This document shows, one piece after another, positions 28,038 through 37,274 of a stretch of DNA of 64,000 nt. Source of the DNA: Cognatundibacterium curvum (lineage in GTDB: Bacteria; Pseudomonadota; Gammaproteobacteria; Burkholderiales; Burkholderiaceae_D). Positions within the stretch are counted from its first letter, which is position 1, and every line of letters begins with the position of its first letter. The notes under the pieces are model-generated. The model saw nothing but the letters and a program-made list of their open reading frames with translations, did no database searches and was not told where the DNA came from. The stretch is taken from positions 434,001 to 498,000 of the forward strand of contig NZ_JACOGD010000002.1 of assembly GCF_014284235.1 (NCBI RefSeq), given 5' to 3'. The position numbers were made by a program, and so were the translations under genes.

Positions 28038-28535
28038 TTAGGGAGTCAGGGAGTGGTTGAGCAGCAAAGCCTCGATATCCTGTATCAGATCTTCCGGCTT
28101 GGTTTGCGGTGCATAACGTTTATACACACTGCCATCCTGACGTATCAGGAATTTAGTGAAATTCCATTTAATGGCCTGGGTACCTAACAGTCCGGGGGCA
28201 GCAGACTTCAAATGCTGATACAGCGGATGCGCTTGTGCACCGTTCACTTCTACTTTCTCAAATAAGGGGAAAGTTACACCAAAGTTTTTTTCACAGAAGC
28301 TGCCTATCTCCGATGAGTTGCCGGGTTCCTGATGACCAAACTGATTGCAGGGAAAACCAAGCACCACCACGCCACGCTCTTTGAATTGCTGGTACACCGC
28401 TTCCAGCCCCTTGTATTGCGGCGTAAAGCCACATTGGCTGGCGGTATTCACGACCAGTACCAGCTGGCCCAGGTACTGGCTGAGATCAACTGGTTTGCCA
28501 CTGATGTCGTTAGCGGTAAAGGCGAGTGCATGCAT
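28038..28535 (-). CDS. Glutathione peroxidase family protein
   Basis: A 165-residue thiol peroxidase of the GPx family (BtuE-like), reducing peroxides at the expense of thioredoxin or glutathione. The peroxidatic C35 in 'NTASQCGFTPQ', Q65 in 'GFPCNQFG' and W124 in 'IKWNFTKFL' make up the conserved catalytic set; C81 is a likely resolving cysteine. Only one base separates its start from the pilU stop, with an AGGAA site inside the end of pilU, so it is probably the last gene of a pilT-pilU-gpx transcript. Confidence 0.92.
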   Translation of the reverse strand: MHALAFTANDISGKPVDLSQYLGQLVLVVNTASQCGFTPQYKGLEAVYQQFKERGVVVLGFPCNQFGHQEPGNSSEIGSFCEKNFGVTFPLFEKVEVNGAQAHPLYQHLKSAAPGLLGTQAIKWNFTKFLIRQDGSVYKRYAPQTKPEDLIQDIEALLLNHSLTP

Positions 28536-28536
28536 A

Positions 28537-29673
28537 TCAGACGATTCCTAAATGATGGGTTCCGGCGCTCAGATCGCGTTCTTTGGCTTCTTTGCCGTTG
28601 AGCATAATAGCGAGTCGCAGTTCGTTGACCGAGTCAGCGTTGCGTAAAGCATCTTCATACGAGATTTTATCTGCTTCGTGCAAATCGAACAGCGCCTGGT
28701 CAAAAGTCTGCATGCCCAGTTCCCGCGATTTTTTCATGATCTCTTTAATTTCATGTACCTGACCTTTGAAAATCAGATCAGAAATTAAAGGTGAATTCAG
28801 CATGATCTCGACTGCAGCAACGCGGCCTTTGCGTCCTTTGAGTGGGATCAGACGTTGCGAAATCACGGCTTTCAGATTCAGCGATAAATCCATCAGCAAC
28901 TGTGCACGGCGCTCTTCCGGGAAAAAGTTAATGATACGATCCAACGCCTGATTGGAGCTGTTGGCATGCAGGGTAGCCAGGCACAGATGGCCGGTTTCAG
29001 CAAAGGCAACCGCAAAATCCATGGTTTCACGGTCGCGGATTTCACCGATCTGTATCACGTCCGGCGCCTGACGCAGCGAGTTTTTCAGCGCTGCGCCCCA
29101 GTCTTCGGTATCGATACCAACTTCACGTTGGGTCACAATGCAATTCGCATGCGGATGCACATATTCAATCGGATCTTCGATCGTAATGATATGACCGTGA
29201 CTGTTCTGATTGCGGTAGCCGACCATGGCTGCCAGCGAGGTGGATTTACCCGAGCCAGTCGCACCCACCATGATCACCAGACCCCGTTTGGTCATGGCAA
29301 CTTCTTTCAGATTATCCGGCAGACCCAGATCTTCCAGTTTTGGAATGGCGGTAGTAATCGTACGCAGCACCAGACCGACGCGGCCTTGTTGCATGAAAGC
29401 CGATACACGGAAGCGTCCCATGCCAGCCGGATTGATCGCGAAATTACATTCCTTGGTCGATTCAAATTCAGCGGCCTGCTTGTCATTCATGATGGCACGC
29501 GCCAGATCGACGGTGTGTGCGGGCGTCAGCGGCTGGTTCGAAACAGGTGTGACCTTGCCATCAATTTTGAAAGCAGGGGGGAAATCTGCTGTGATGAATA
29601 AATCTGAACCATTTTTGCTGAGCATCAGCCGCAGCAAGTCGTGCATAAATTTGGTAGCCTGATCGCGTTCCAT
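28537..29673 (-). CDS. pilU: Type IV pilus retraction ATPase PilU
   Basis: PilT-dependent auxiliary retraction motor of type IV pili. The 378-residue AAA+-like secretion ATPase has a Walker A GATGSGKST at 137-145, an Asp box ('ITIEDPIEYVH'), Walker B ('VIQIGEIRDRETMDFA') and His box ('GHLCLATLHANSSNQA'). The C-terminal 'REL...GMQTFDQALFDL' is typical of PilU. It follows pilT by 21 bp in the same operon; the pilus structural genes are elsewhere. Confidence 0.93.
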   Translation of the reverse strand: MERDQATKFMHDLLRLMLSKNGSDLFITADFPPAFKIDGKVTPVSNQPLTPAHTVDLARAIMNDKQAAEFESTKECNFAINPAGMGRFRVSAFMQQGRVGLVLRTITTAIPKLEDLGLPDNLKEVAMTKRGLVIMVGATGSGKSTSLAAMVGYRNQNSHGHIITIEDPIEYVHPHANCIVTQREVGIDTEDWGAALKNSLRQAPDVIQIGEIRDRETMDFAVAFAETGHLCLATLHANSSNQALDRIINFFPEERRAQLLMDLSLNLKAVISQRLIPLKGRKGRVAAVEIMLNSPLISDLIFKGQVHEIKEIMKKSRELGMQTFDQALFDLHEADKISYEDALRNADSVNELRLAIMLNGKEAKERDLSAGTHHLGIV

Positions 29674-29694
29674 GTGTTTATCTCCAGTTCAGCA

Positions 29695-30738
29695 TCAGCC
29701 AGGGAAGTTTTCAGGGATTTTTGCTGCGCCACGAGCGGTGCCGACAGAAATCACATTGCGTCTGACCAGATCGGTCAGATTTTGGTCCAGCGTCTGCATG
29801 CCGACATTATTGCCAGTCTGAATCGCGGAATACATCTGAGCGATCTTGGCTTCGCGTATCAGGTTACGGATAGCTGGCGTACCTACCATGATTTCATGCG
29901 CAGCCACACGTCCTGAACCATCTTTGGTTTTCAGCAGCGTCTGGGAAATGATCGCTTGCAGCGATTCGGATAGCATGGAACGCACCATTTCTTTTTCTTC
30001 CGCCGGGAACACGTCGACAATACGGTCTATCGTTTTTGCCGCAGAGGATGTATGCAAAGTACCGAACACTAAGTGGCCAGTTTCTGCCGCGGTCAGGGCC
30101 AGGCGTATGGTTTCCAGATCGCGCAACTCACCGACCAGAATCGCATCCGGGTCTTCACGCAGCGCAGAACGCAGAGCATTGTTGAAGGACATGGTATGCG
30201 GGCCGACTTCGCGCTGATTGATCAGGCATTTTTTCGATTCATGCACGAATTCAATCGGATCTTCGACGGTCAGAATGTGGCCGTATTCATTTTCATTGAG
30301 GTGATTCACCATGGCGGCCAGCGTGGTCGATTTACCTGAGCCGGTCGGGCCGGTCACCAGTACCAGACCACGTGGTTTCAACGCCAGATCGGCAAAAATA
30401 CGTGGCGTGTTTAATTGTTCCAGCGTCAGGATTTTAGACGGAATGGTACGCATGACCGCTGCCGGTCCGCGTTCCTGATTAAATGCATTGACACGGAAAC
30501 GGGCCAGGCCGGGGATGGCAAAGGAAAAATCGCATTCCAGCGTTTCTTCATAGGTTTTGCGCTGGGCATCATTCATGATGTCATAAATCAGCTCATGCAC
30601 ATCTTTATGTTCCAGCGGCGGCAGGTTAATGCGGCGCACATCCCCGTGCACGCGTATCATCGGCGGCAATCCTGAGGATAAGTGAAGATCGGAAGCGTTA
30701 TTCTTGACCGAGAACGCCAGCAGTTCAGAAATGTCCAT
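29695..30738 (-). CDS. pilT: Type IV pilus retraction ATPase PilT
   Basis: Hexameric motor that depolymerises type IV pili for twitching motility and DNA uptake. The 347-residue length, Walker A at 130-138 (GPTGSGKST), Walker B 'AILVGELRDLETIRLALTAA' and the PilT-specific 'AIRNLIREAK' retraction motif are all present. It is first in the minus-strand operon and divergent from yggS with 101 bp between starts, an arrangement conserved in many Beta- and Gammaproteobacteria. Confidence 0.96.
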   Translation of the reverse strand: MDISELLAFSVKNNASDLHLSSGLPPMIRVHGDVRRINLPPLEHKDVHELIYDIMNDAQRKTYEETLECDFSFAIPGLARFRVNAFNQERGPAAVMRTIPSKILTLEQLNTPRIFADLALKPRGLVLVTGPTGSGKSTTLAAMVNHLNENEYGHILTVEDPIEFVHESKKCLINQREVGPHTMSFNNALRSALREDPDAILVGELRDLETIRLALTAAETGHLVFGTLHTSSAAKTIDRIVDVFPAEEKEMVRSMLSESLQAIISQTLLKTKDGSGRVAAHEIMVGTPAIRNLIREAKIAQMYSAIQTGNNVGMQTLDQNLTDLVRRNVISVGTARGAAKIPENFPG

Positions 30739-30839
30739 TTATAATTCCGGAAAGTATTGATGCCGATTGATTTACTGATATGGTTGCAGACGGCCACAAG
30801 GCCAGCCCATGCCAGACCAGCACAGAAGAGTAGTTGATT

Positions 30840-31544
30840 ATGTCCTTAATATCTGACAACTTGCAAGCCGTCAGCCAGCATATCCGCGCCACTGAGAAGC
30901 AGTATAGCCGCCCGCCGCTGGAGGTAAAGTTGCTTGCTGTTTCAAAAACTTTCCCGGTACAGGCAATTATCGAGGCAGCACTATGGGGGCAAGTCGCGTT
31001 TGGCGAAAATTATCTGCAGGAAGCGCTCGATAAGATACAGTTTGTGAGGGAAAACCAGCCTGCGCTGGCGCTGGAATGGCATTTCATCGGCCCGATACAA
31101 AGCAATAAAACGCGTGCTATTGCAGAAAATTTTCAGTGGGTGCACTCGGTCGACCGTGAAAAAATCGCGCTCAGATTATCTGAGCAGCGCCCCGCCACGC
31201 TGGCCCCACTTAACATTTGCTTACAAATTAATATCAGTGGCGAGACTAGTAAGAGTGGTGTGCCGCCAGCGGAGGCGGTCGAACTGGCCTTGCGTATCGC
31301 CAGCCTGCCCAATTTGCGCCTGCGTGGTTTGATGGCAGTACCCGAGCCCAGCGAAGATGTGGCAGAGCAGCGTGCAGCATTTGCTGCACTCAGGCAGATA
31401 CAGGAAATACTGAAGCAGCGTGGATTAGCATTGGATACCTTATCAATGGGGATGAGCAGCGATCTGGATGCTGCGATTGCAGAGGGCAGTACTATGGTTC
31501 GTATCGGAACCGCTATTTTCGGGAAAAGAGATTATGCAAAATAA
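30840..31544 (+). CDS. yggS: YggS-family pyridoxal-phosphate homeostasis protein
   Basis: PLP-binding protein (PROSC/YggS) that buffers free pyridoxal phosphate; no catalytic activity is known. The 234-residue single TIM-barrel domain has the PLP lysine K36 in 'LLAVSKTFPV', 'GENYLQEALDK', 'EWHFIGPIQSNK' and 'LSMGMSSDLDAAIAEGSTMVRIG'. The start at ATG 30840 is preferred over a TTG two codons upstream. It overlaps the downstream proC start by 11 bp. Confidence 0.95.
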   Translation: MSLISDNLQAVSQHIRATEKQYSRPPLEVKLLAVSKTFPVQAIIEAALWGQVAFGENYLQEALDKIQFVRENQPALALEWHFIGPIQSNKTRAIAENFQWVHSVDREKIALRLSEQRPATLAPLNICLQINISGETSKSGVPPAEAVELALRIASLPNLRLRGLMAVPEPSEDVAEQRAAFAALRQIQEILKQRGLALDTLSMGMSSDLDAAIAEGSTMVRIGTAIFGKRDYAK

Positions 31545-32376
31545 GACCAATCATCCTAAATTGAAAATCGCCTTTATCGGTGGTGGCAATATGGCGGCAG
31601 CCCTGATGGGCGGCTTGATCCCTGCGGTCGCAGCGGCCAGTGATGTGCACGTCGTTGATGTCAGTCAGCTGAGCCTGACCCGGCTGGAAGCTGAGTATGG
31701 CGTCAGCACTGCATTACAGATAGGTCAGGATGTAGCGGCTGCAAATGTGATTGTGCTCGCGGTGAAACCACAACAAATGCGCGATGTGATTCAGAGCCTG
31801 CAGCCTTTTCTGACGAAACAGTTGTTGATTTCGATAGCCGCTGGTATACGTGCTTCGGATATGTCGCGCTGGATGGGCGACTATCCGCACATAGTCCGTT
31901 CCATGCCAAATACGCCCGCGATGGTAGGGAAGGGAATCACAGGCTTGTATGCGCTGCCGGGTGTTACGGCTGACCAAAAGCAAATTGCAGAAACCATACT
32001 GTCCGCAGTGGGCATGACTTCCTGGTTTGAGGACGAGGCCAAAATCGATGCGGTGACTGCGATCTCCGGCAGTGGTCCGGCCTATGTGTTTTATTTCATC
32101 GAAGCGCTGCAGCAGGCTGCGCTGGAATTGGGCTTCTCGCCGGAGCAAGCCAGCCAGTTTGCAATCGCCACTTTTGAGGGGGCGGCCAGTCTGGCTTTAC
32201 ATGCGGATGAGCCAGTAGCGACTTTGCGTGAGAAAGTTACCTCCAAAGGCGGAACCACTTTTGCTGCCTTGAGCAGTATGCAAGAGGCAGGAATACAGAC
32301 TGCTATCGTGCGCGCCGCAAAAGCAGCAGCACAGCGCGCCACTGAACTGGGCGACGAATTCGGTCGCCAATCCTGA
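31534..32376 (+). CDS. proC: Pyrroline-5-carboxylate reductase
   Basis: Final enzyme of proline synthesis. The 280-residue protein has the N-terminal NAD(P)-binding 'IAFIGGGNMAAALMGG' and the C-terminal dimerisation domain with 'DAVTAISGSGPAYVFYFIEA' and 'KVTSKGGTTFAAL', the P5CR signature. Its ATG lies inside the end of yggS (11-bp overlap), preceded by a purine-rich GGGAAAAGAG, indicating translational coupling. The yggS-proC pairing is widespread. Confidence 0.95.
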   Translation: MQNKTNHPKLKIAFIGGGNMAAALMGGLIPAVAAASDVHVVDVSQLSLTRLEAEYGVSTALQIGQDVAAANVIVLAVKPQQMRDVIQSLQPFLTKQLLISIAAGIRASDMSRWMGDYPHIVRSMPNTPAMVGKGITGLYALPGVTADQKQIAETILSAVGMTSWFEDEAKIDAVTAISGSGPAYVFYFIEALQQAALELGFSPEQASQFAIATFEGAASLALHADEPVATLREKVTSKGGTTFAALSSMQEAGIQTAIVRAAKAAAQRATELGDEFGRQS

Positions 32377-32857
32377 GTGAATTGCCTGGTTTAGTCTTAC
32401 ACAAGCAGGCTGAACCGGGCTAAATGACTGCCTGAGTGCTGAAATTTTCTGCATCTCTCCTCATACCTTGCCATGCATGCTGAGCTTGTAAGGCATGTCA
32501 AAATAATACTGCGTTACAGTCATAATAAGCTGATCTTCTTCAGTTCCTCCTTATCCTCATACGCTGCGTAGCGTAGACATACTTAGGCAGTATCTTGTCA
32601 GGACAGGCATGATGCGATGTCAATCGTCTGGTAGTTGTTACAGAAAATGATGTTAATAAAATCATTTAAATCGCCTTTGTACGCATTTGGCACACGCCGG
32701 AAAGTTGTTCTGTTGAAATATAAGTCCATGATTATATGAAGAAAAGTGAATATATTTATCTAAAATAAGTGGAAATGGTCTGTATAAATCCGATACAATC
32801 CGTTACTTTACATGGCGGGGTGTTACTTTCCTTTTGAGTGCCTTCAGCCACCTGAAC
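32377..32857 (+). other. Intergenic region upstream of the glycosyltransferase gene
   Basis: About 480 bp without a supported gene. The first ~120 bp are mixed composition, followed by a perfect 6-bp inverted repeat (TACGCT 32560-32565 with AGCGTA 32570-32575) and then a markedly AT-rich stretch (32640-32800) that probably holds the promoter of the next gene; no convincing -35/-10 pair was found. Confidence 0.5.
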
Positions 32858-34657
32858 ATGGATGCTAGGATAGGCAAGCAAAATATGATGGCAGAAAGTG
32901 ATGCGCGATGGAGTCCCGCAGTCTGGATACACACTGGTGTATCGGGTGTTTACCGTTCATTGACGAATATGCGTTTCATGCGACTGGAGCGTGGAGCAGT
33001 CTTAGTGCTTATGCTGGGCATGGTCTATTTATTCCCCGGTCTGGTAGGGCATGATCCCTGGAAGCAGGATGAGGCTTATATATTTGGCATTATTCAACAC
33101 ATGGTGGAAACTGGTGACTGGATAGTACCGACGATGGCTGGCGAACCGTTTATGGAAAAGCCGCCTTTGTATTACTGGCTGGCGAGCGTGCTGGCGATCA
33201 GCTTTTCTCCGTTGTTACCATTGCATGATGGCGCGCGCCTGGCAACGGGGGTCTTCATGCTGATCACCTGCTGGGCAACAGCCTGGACCAGTCAGCAATG
33301 GTGGGGGCGGCAGCATGGGCGTTTCGCCGTGTTTGCCTTGTTGGGCTGCATAGGCTTGATTCTGCATTCCCATATGATGTTGACGGATGTGCCCTTACTG
33401 ACCGGATTCGCGGTCGCTATGGCCGGGTTCGTGCAGCCAGAAAAATTCCCTCTGCGTTCAGGATGTTTGCTTGGAACGGGTATCGGTATCGGCTTCATGG
33501 CAAAAGGTGTGCTGGGACTCGCCATTTTTGGTTCGACCACGATCTTGTTACCACTGCTGTTTGCCAACTGGCGTCACCGTAATTACCTGAAGGCTTTGTG
33601 CTTTGCTTTTTTGTTTGCTTTACCGTGGATGCTGATTTGGCCTCTGGCTCTATATTTGCGCTCTTATCAGTTGTTTATGGATTGGTTCTGGCTGAATAAT
33701 GTAGGACGCTTTTTTGGCTTTTCTGTCGCTCAGCTCGGTGCGCCGCATACCTATGCATTCTGGCGTACTACTTTACCCTGGTTCTTATTCCCAGCCTGGC
33801 CTTTAGCCTTGCTGACACTCTGGCGTTATCGTCTGCAATGGAAAAATAGTGCCGCGCTGCAGTGCTGCATGCTGGTTGCCGGACTCATGATGTTGGTATT
33901 GTGGAAGTCTGCATCCGCCAGGGATAATTACGCGCTGCCTTTGATTTTGCCTTTCGCCTTGTTGGCTGCACCGGCTGCGGCTAGCCTGAGCCAGCGTTGG
34001 GATAGCTTACTGAGCTGGAGTGCACGCATCGTGTTTACTTCAGTTGCCATTGGACTGTGGTGGATCTGGGGTGTCATGCTGGCAGAGGGAAAACCACCTG
34101 CCTGGGCCTGGTTGATCCGTATGTTGCCTGAAGATTTCAGTCCGGTTTTTTCCTGGTCCTCGGCATTGACTGCAGTGATACTGACCAGTGCTTGTCTGTA
34201 TATGGTAATTGCTACCCGTGGTAGCCGTGGCCGCGGGCTGACGAACTGGATGGCGGGCGTCAGTGTCTGCTGGATGTTGTTGGTCAGTTTGCTGTTACCC
34301 TGGGTCGATCATGCAAAAAGCTACCGCAGCGTGTTCGCAGAGATGGAGACGGTGTTACCGGAACGCTTTGACTGTATGGCGAGTAAAGATCTGGGCGAGT
34401 CAGAGCGCGCCATGCTGCGCTATTTTTCCGGCATCATTACTTCCCGTCAGGAAGTTAGGCCAGATCATCAATGTGACTTATTGCTGGTCAACGGCTTGAA
34501 TGCCATCAAGCCAGCTGAATTGCTCACACATCCGGAATGGCAGTTGGTATGGGAAGGTGCTCGTCCGGGTGATCAGCGCGAACGCTTATGGTTATTCGCT
34601 TCACGCAAAATTCATCACCAGTTTGCCGCCATAGATCGCCATCAGGCTTTACGCTGA
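32858..34657 (+). CDS. ArnT-like glycosyltransferase family 39 membrane protein
   Basis: A polytopic inner-membrane protein of about 600 residues, with some 11-12 helices. The first periplasmic loop carries 'HDPWKQDEAYIFGI' and 'EPFMEKPPLYYWL', typical of GT39/ArnT-type (PMT_2) enzymes that move a sugar from an undecaprenyl- or polyprenyl-phosphate donor onto lipid A, proteins or glycans. The acceptor is unknown; ArnT itself is not assured because no arn operon surrounds it. The start is uncertain: in-frame candidates are a TTG at 32834 and ATGs at 32858, 32885, 32888 and 32969. Its last 9 bp overlap the convergent yqjK-like gene. Confidence 0.78.
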   Translation: MDARIGKQNMMAESDARWSPAVWIHTGVSGVYRSLTNMRFMRLERGAVLVLMLGMVYLFPGLVGHDPWKQDEAYIFGIIQHMVETGDWIVPTMAGEPFMEKPPLYYWLASVLAISFSPLLPLHDGARLATGVFMLITCWATAWTSQQWWGRQHGRFAVFALLGCIGLILHSHMMLTDVPLLTGFAVAMAGFVQPEKFPLRSGCLLGTGIGIGFMAKGVLGLAIFGSTTILLPLLFANWRHRNYLKALCFAFLFALPWMLIWPLALYLRSYQLFMDWFWLNNVGRFFGFSVAQLGAPHTYAFWRTTLPWFLFPAWPLALLTLWRYRLQWKNSAALQCCMLVAGLMMLVLWKSASARDNYALPLILPFALLAAPAAASLSQRWDSLLSWSARIVFTSVAIGLWWIWGVMLAEGKPPAWAWLIRMLPEDFSPVFSWSSALTAVILTSACLYMVIATRGSRGRGLTNWMAGVSVCWMLLVSLLLPWVDHAKSYRSVFAEMETVLPERFDCMASKDLGESERAMLRYFSGIITSRQEVRPDHQCDLLLVNGLNAIKPAELLTHPEWQLVWEGARPGDQRERLWLFASRKIHHQFAAIDRHQALR

Positions 34658-34975
34658 TGGCACATCTTTGGAAGAAGCAGAAGACGGTGGCCTGATTTCG
34701 CGCCAGATCATCCAGGCCTGTAATGCCGTTTTGGCGATGCTTAACACGCGCCTTGGTCTGAGTAATACGAGGCCAGCCGCCAATGTGGCTGTCAGTAAGG
34801 GATGATCTTTAGCGCGACTGAACAGATTCAGGCCCAGTTTCTGACTGACCGCCGCCAGGTTGAGCGAGCCGGATAATTCGCTTTTTTGCAGGCTGAGCAG
34901 CTGACGCTGAGCTTGAATTTTGACTAGCAGAGCCTGTTTTCTAAGTGCGAGTTGCTGAGCCTGTTTATGCATCAT
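34649..34975 (-). CDS. YqjK-like protein
   Basis: A 108-residue protein, third in a yqjD-yqjE-yqjK type operon. The N-terminal half is a basic, Gln/Leu-rich helix ('LALRKQALLVKIQAQRQLL'); the C-terminal half has a weakly hydrophobic segment ('PLLTATLAAGLVLL'). The identification rests mainly on position and size. It starts directly after the yqjE-like stop and overlaps the convergent glycosyltransferase end by 9 bp. Function unknown. Confidence 0.65.
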   Translation of the reverse strand: MMHKQAQQLALRKQALLVKIQAQRQLLSLQKSELSGSLNLAAVSQKLGLNLFSRAKDHPLLTATLAAGLVLLRPRRVLSIAKTALQAWMIWREIRPPSSASSKDVPSA

Positions 34976-35359
34976 TCACTCCGGCTTGGCACTGGATGCA
35001 GGTACTTGCAGCCCCTGAACATCTTTGTCCAGTTCGCCCAGTGTAGCGCTCAGAAAGCGTGGGCGTTGCCTTAACTGTTGACGTACCCAGAACGCAATAC
35101 CAGCCGCGCTGACGGCGAAAAACAGGATCAGTACGCTGATTAAAGCGACCCGATGCGTTTCCCAAAATACGGCGATGAGCAATAAGGCTGCCAGCATGGT
35201 GGCAAAACAGGCGCAAAACAGGGCGGCTAAGGACCACAGCAGCATGGAGGAAAAACGCTGCAGTTCTTCCTCCACTTCCACAGAAGCCAATGCCAGCCGC
35301 GTCTGCAGCATATCTGCAAACGTGGCTGTCAATTGCCGGATGGAGTCCAGAACAGCCAT
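34976..35359 (-). CDS. YqjE-like phage-holin superfamily membrane protein
   Basis: A 127-residue protein with two adjacent membrane helices ('MLLWSLAALFCACFATMLAA' and 'HRVALISVLILFFAVSAAGI') preceded by an amphipathic helix, fitting the YqjE / 'phage holin family' (DUF1469-type) group. Despite the name it is a conserved chromosomal envelope gene, not a lysis gene: no endolysin or phage gene is near. It lies 3 bp after the yqjD-like gene. Confidence 0.75.
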   Translation of the reverse strand: MAVLDSIRQLTATFADMLQTRLALASVEVEEELQRFSSMLLWSLAALFCACFATMLAALLLIAVFWETHRVALISVLILFFAVSAAGIAFWVRQQLRQRPRFLSATLGELDKDVQGLQVPASSAKPE

Positions 35360-35362
35360 GGA

Positions 35363-35674
35363 TCAGCGACTGCGACCGATGAGTAAGCCGACCAGCAAGC
35401 CGACACCGGCTGCGATACCAGCGGATTGCCATGGATTTTCTTTGACGTAGACGTCAGTCGCCTTGGCAGCGTCTCTGGTACGTGTCACGACCAGATCTTC
35501 TATCCTTGCCACTTCGGCTTTGGCATTACGCAATGTGTGTTCAAAACGTTCTTTGGCAGATTTAAAGCCTTCGCTGCCTTGTTGTTCGCTATTGCGTAAC
35601 AAGTCTTCTGCATCTCTGATGACCTGATTCAGGTCGTGCATCAGTTTGTCTTTGTGCTGTTCTGCTGAGCTCAT
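35363..35674 (-). CDS. YqjD/ElaB/DUF883-family inner-membrane protein
   Basis: A 103-residue protein with a long N-terminal amphipathic helix ('LMHDLNQVIRDAEDLLRNS') and one C-terminal membrane helix in 'NPWQSAGIAAGVGLLVGLLI' ending in GRSR, the diagnostic tail of DUF883. In E. coli YqjD anchors 100S ribosomes to the membrane in stationary phase; a similar role here is inference. First gene of the yqjDEK-like operon. Confidence 0.85.
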   Translation of the reverse strand: MSSAEQHKDKLMHDLNQVIRDAEDLLRNSEQQGSEGFKSAKERFEHTLRNAKAEVARIEDLVVTRTRDAAKATDVYVKENPWQSAGIAAGVGLLVGLLIGRSR

Positions 35675-35834
35675 AGTTTTTCCTTTGTAAAAAAAACAGT
35701 GTTAATCACATCAACGCATACTGCCATGTTGTAAGGCCGGGAACTACCACAGTTCTCAGTCTAAGCAAGTATGGGTAAGACAATTTGTGACAAGTCAAAC
35801 AAAGCGACATCGGATACAGCAGCCAGAGTTGTCT

Positions 35835-36698
35835 TTACTTTAAAGCATAGTCAAAGGCAATTCCAGCGAAGATTGCCGCTCCTAACCAGTTATTGTGGCG
35901 GAATGCTGCAAAACAAGACATGCGTTCACGATCTTTGATCAGCACATAGTGGTAAAGCGCACACAGGGCGGCAGTGGCTATGCCGAACAGGAAAATTTTC
36001 CCTAGTCCATTGTTCAGACCAACCAGCGTAATCAGACCCAGGCTGATGCTATAACACAGCATCACGGCCAGCACATCAAAGCGCCCAAAAGTAATTGCGG
36101 AAGTCTTGATACCAATTTTTAAGTCATCATCGCGGTCAACCATCGCATACTCCGTATCGTAGGCGACAGCCCAGAATACATTCGCGATCAACAGTAGCCA
36201 GGCACTGGCTGGCAGCAAACCCTGCACAGAGGCATAAGCCATAGGAATCCCGAAGCCAAATGCGATACCCAGATAAGCCTGAGGAATAGCAAAAAACCGT
36301 TTGAAATACGGATAGCTGGCCGCGATCAGTACGGCGAAAACCGATAACTGTTTGGTCAGTGCATTCAGTGGAATGATAAGCGCGAAAGAGATCAGTGCCA
36401 GTGCAGCAGCGACTGCCAGCGCTTCTTTGCCTGAGATTTTTCCACTGGTGATAGGGCGCCCGGCGGTGCGTTTGACGTGTTTGTCAAAATCACGGTCGGC
36501 ATAATCATTGACGGCACATCCGGCTGAGCGCATGAGCAAGGTACCCAAACTGTAAATCAGCAGCAGCTGCCAGTCCGGCATACCACCTGATGCGAGCCAT
36601 AAAGCACCCAGTGTAGGCCACAATAACAACAGGGTGCCAACCGGTTTGTCGAGACGTATCAGACGTGAATACCAATAAAGACGTTCCGTAACAGACAT
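35835..36698 (-). CDS. ubiA: 4-hydroxybenzoate octaprenyltransferase
   Basis: Attaches the polyprenyl tail to 4-hydroxybenzoate in ubiquinone synthesis, in the inner membrane. The 287-residue protein has the two Asp-rich Mg-diphosphate motifs, 'NDYADRDFD' at 64-72 and '[12 protein letters not shown]' at 181-192, and about nine helices. GGAG sits 11 bp before the ATG at 36698; an in-frame ATG at 36707 is too close to it, so 36698 is chosen. No ubiC is adjacent. Confidence 0.94.
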   Translation of the reverse strand: MSVTERLYWYSRLIRLDKPVGTLLLLWPTLGALWLASGGMPDWQLLLIYSLGTLLMRSAGCAVNDYADRDFDKHVKRTAGRPITSGKISGKEALAVAAALALISFALIIPLNALTKQLSVFAVLIAASYPYFKRFFAIPQAYLGIAFGFGIPMAYASVQGLLPASAWLLLIANVFWAVAYDTEYAMVDRDDDLKIGIKTSAITFGRFDVLAVMLCYSISLGLITLVGLNNGLGKIFLFGIATAALCALYHYVLIKDRERMSCFAAFRHNNWLGAAIFAGIAFDYALK

Positions 36699-36746
36699 GA
36701 AGGGCATACTCCAATAAGCAATGCCCGCCATTATAAGGCTTAAGCT

Positions 36747-36962
36747 TTACATCAGTACCCTTTGCGGGCGTATCAAGGAGGGCAAGGGCGTGCCTGCTTC
36801 TTCCGGAATCTGTTCATCACTCATCAAAATATCCGAGTTCGCTGGACAGCTGGCCGCGGCAGCGGGAGCGCTGCCAGTCTGCTCGCGTCCGGTCAAAAAT
36901 CCAGCCAGAAAGATGATCCCGGACAGAAGGAGGCAGATGGCATAGAGAGCGATATTTTTCAT
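36747..36962 (-). CDS. Small hypothetical membrane protein
   Basis: A 71-residue frame on the same strand as ubiA and 48 bp upstream of it. It has an N-terminal hydrophobic helix ('IALYAICLLLSGIIFLAGFL') followed by a polar, Ala/Pro-rich tail. An AGAAAG sequence lies 6 bp before the ATG. No family recognised; it could be a small membrane protein or a chance frame. Confidence 0.5.
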   Translation of the reverse strand: MKNIALYAICLLLSGIIFLAGFLTGREQTGSAPAAAASCPANSDILMSDEQIPEEAGTPLPSLIRPQRVLM

Positions 36963-37043
36963 ACTGGCTTTCTGTACTTTGCAAAGTGAGGTCTGCGCAC
37001 TGGCAGCCGTGGGCGGCTGAGTTGCATGCTGTAGTTAATAGAT

Positions 37044-37145
37044 AGGACTTACGCAAAACTGCCCCAGCGGCGTTATGGCTCCTTGTCGTACTGTGCGTAC
37101 TGCCTGCGTCGCCATGCCTTGTTGCGACAATTTTGCGTCAGTCCT
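37044..37145 (+). repeat. 102-bp palindromic repeat element, copy 3
   Basis: Begins AGGACTTACGCAAAA and ends TTTTGCGTCAGTCCT (one mismatch). The inner arm keeps pairing partly through G-T pairs (which would be G-U in RNA) and carries two mismatches. It lies in the 312-bp gap between the small membrane gene and the XRE regulator, 129 bp before the latter. The rest of that gap is AT-rich and probably holds the regulator's promoter; nothing else was recognised there. Confidence 0.9.
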
Positions 37146-37274
37146 GATAGAAAAAGAAATAGTGCCGCAAGTTCAGAAAATTAGTACCATAGCATTTGGA
37201 AAGGGGTAAGATTTCCAATCTCAGGTAGCGTAGGGCGCTACCATGTCAATAATGCAAACTGATCAGGAGAGAAA

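Noticed and set aside
34976..35359. Prophage holin
   Set aside because: The 'phage holin family' name is a superfamily label. The gene is in the chromosomal yqjDEK-like operon, and no lysis or phage genes are nearby.
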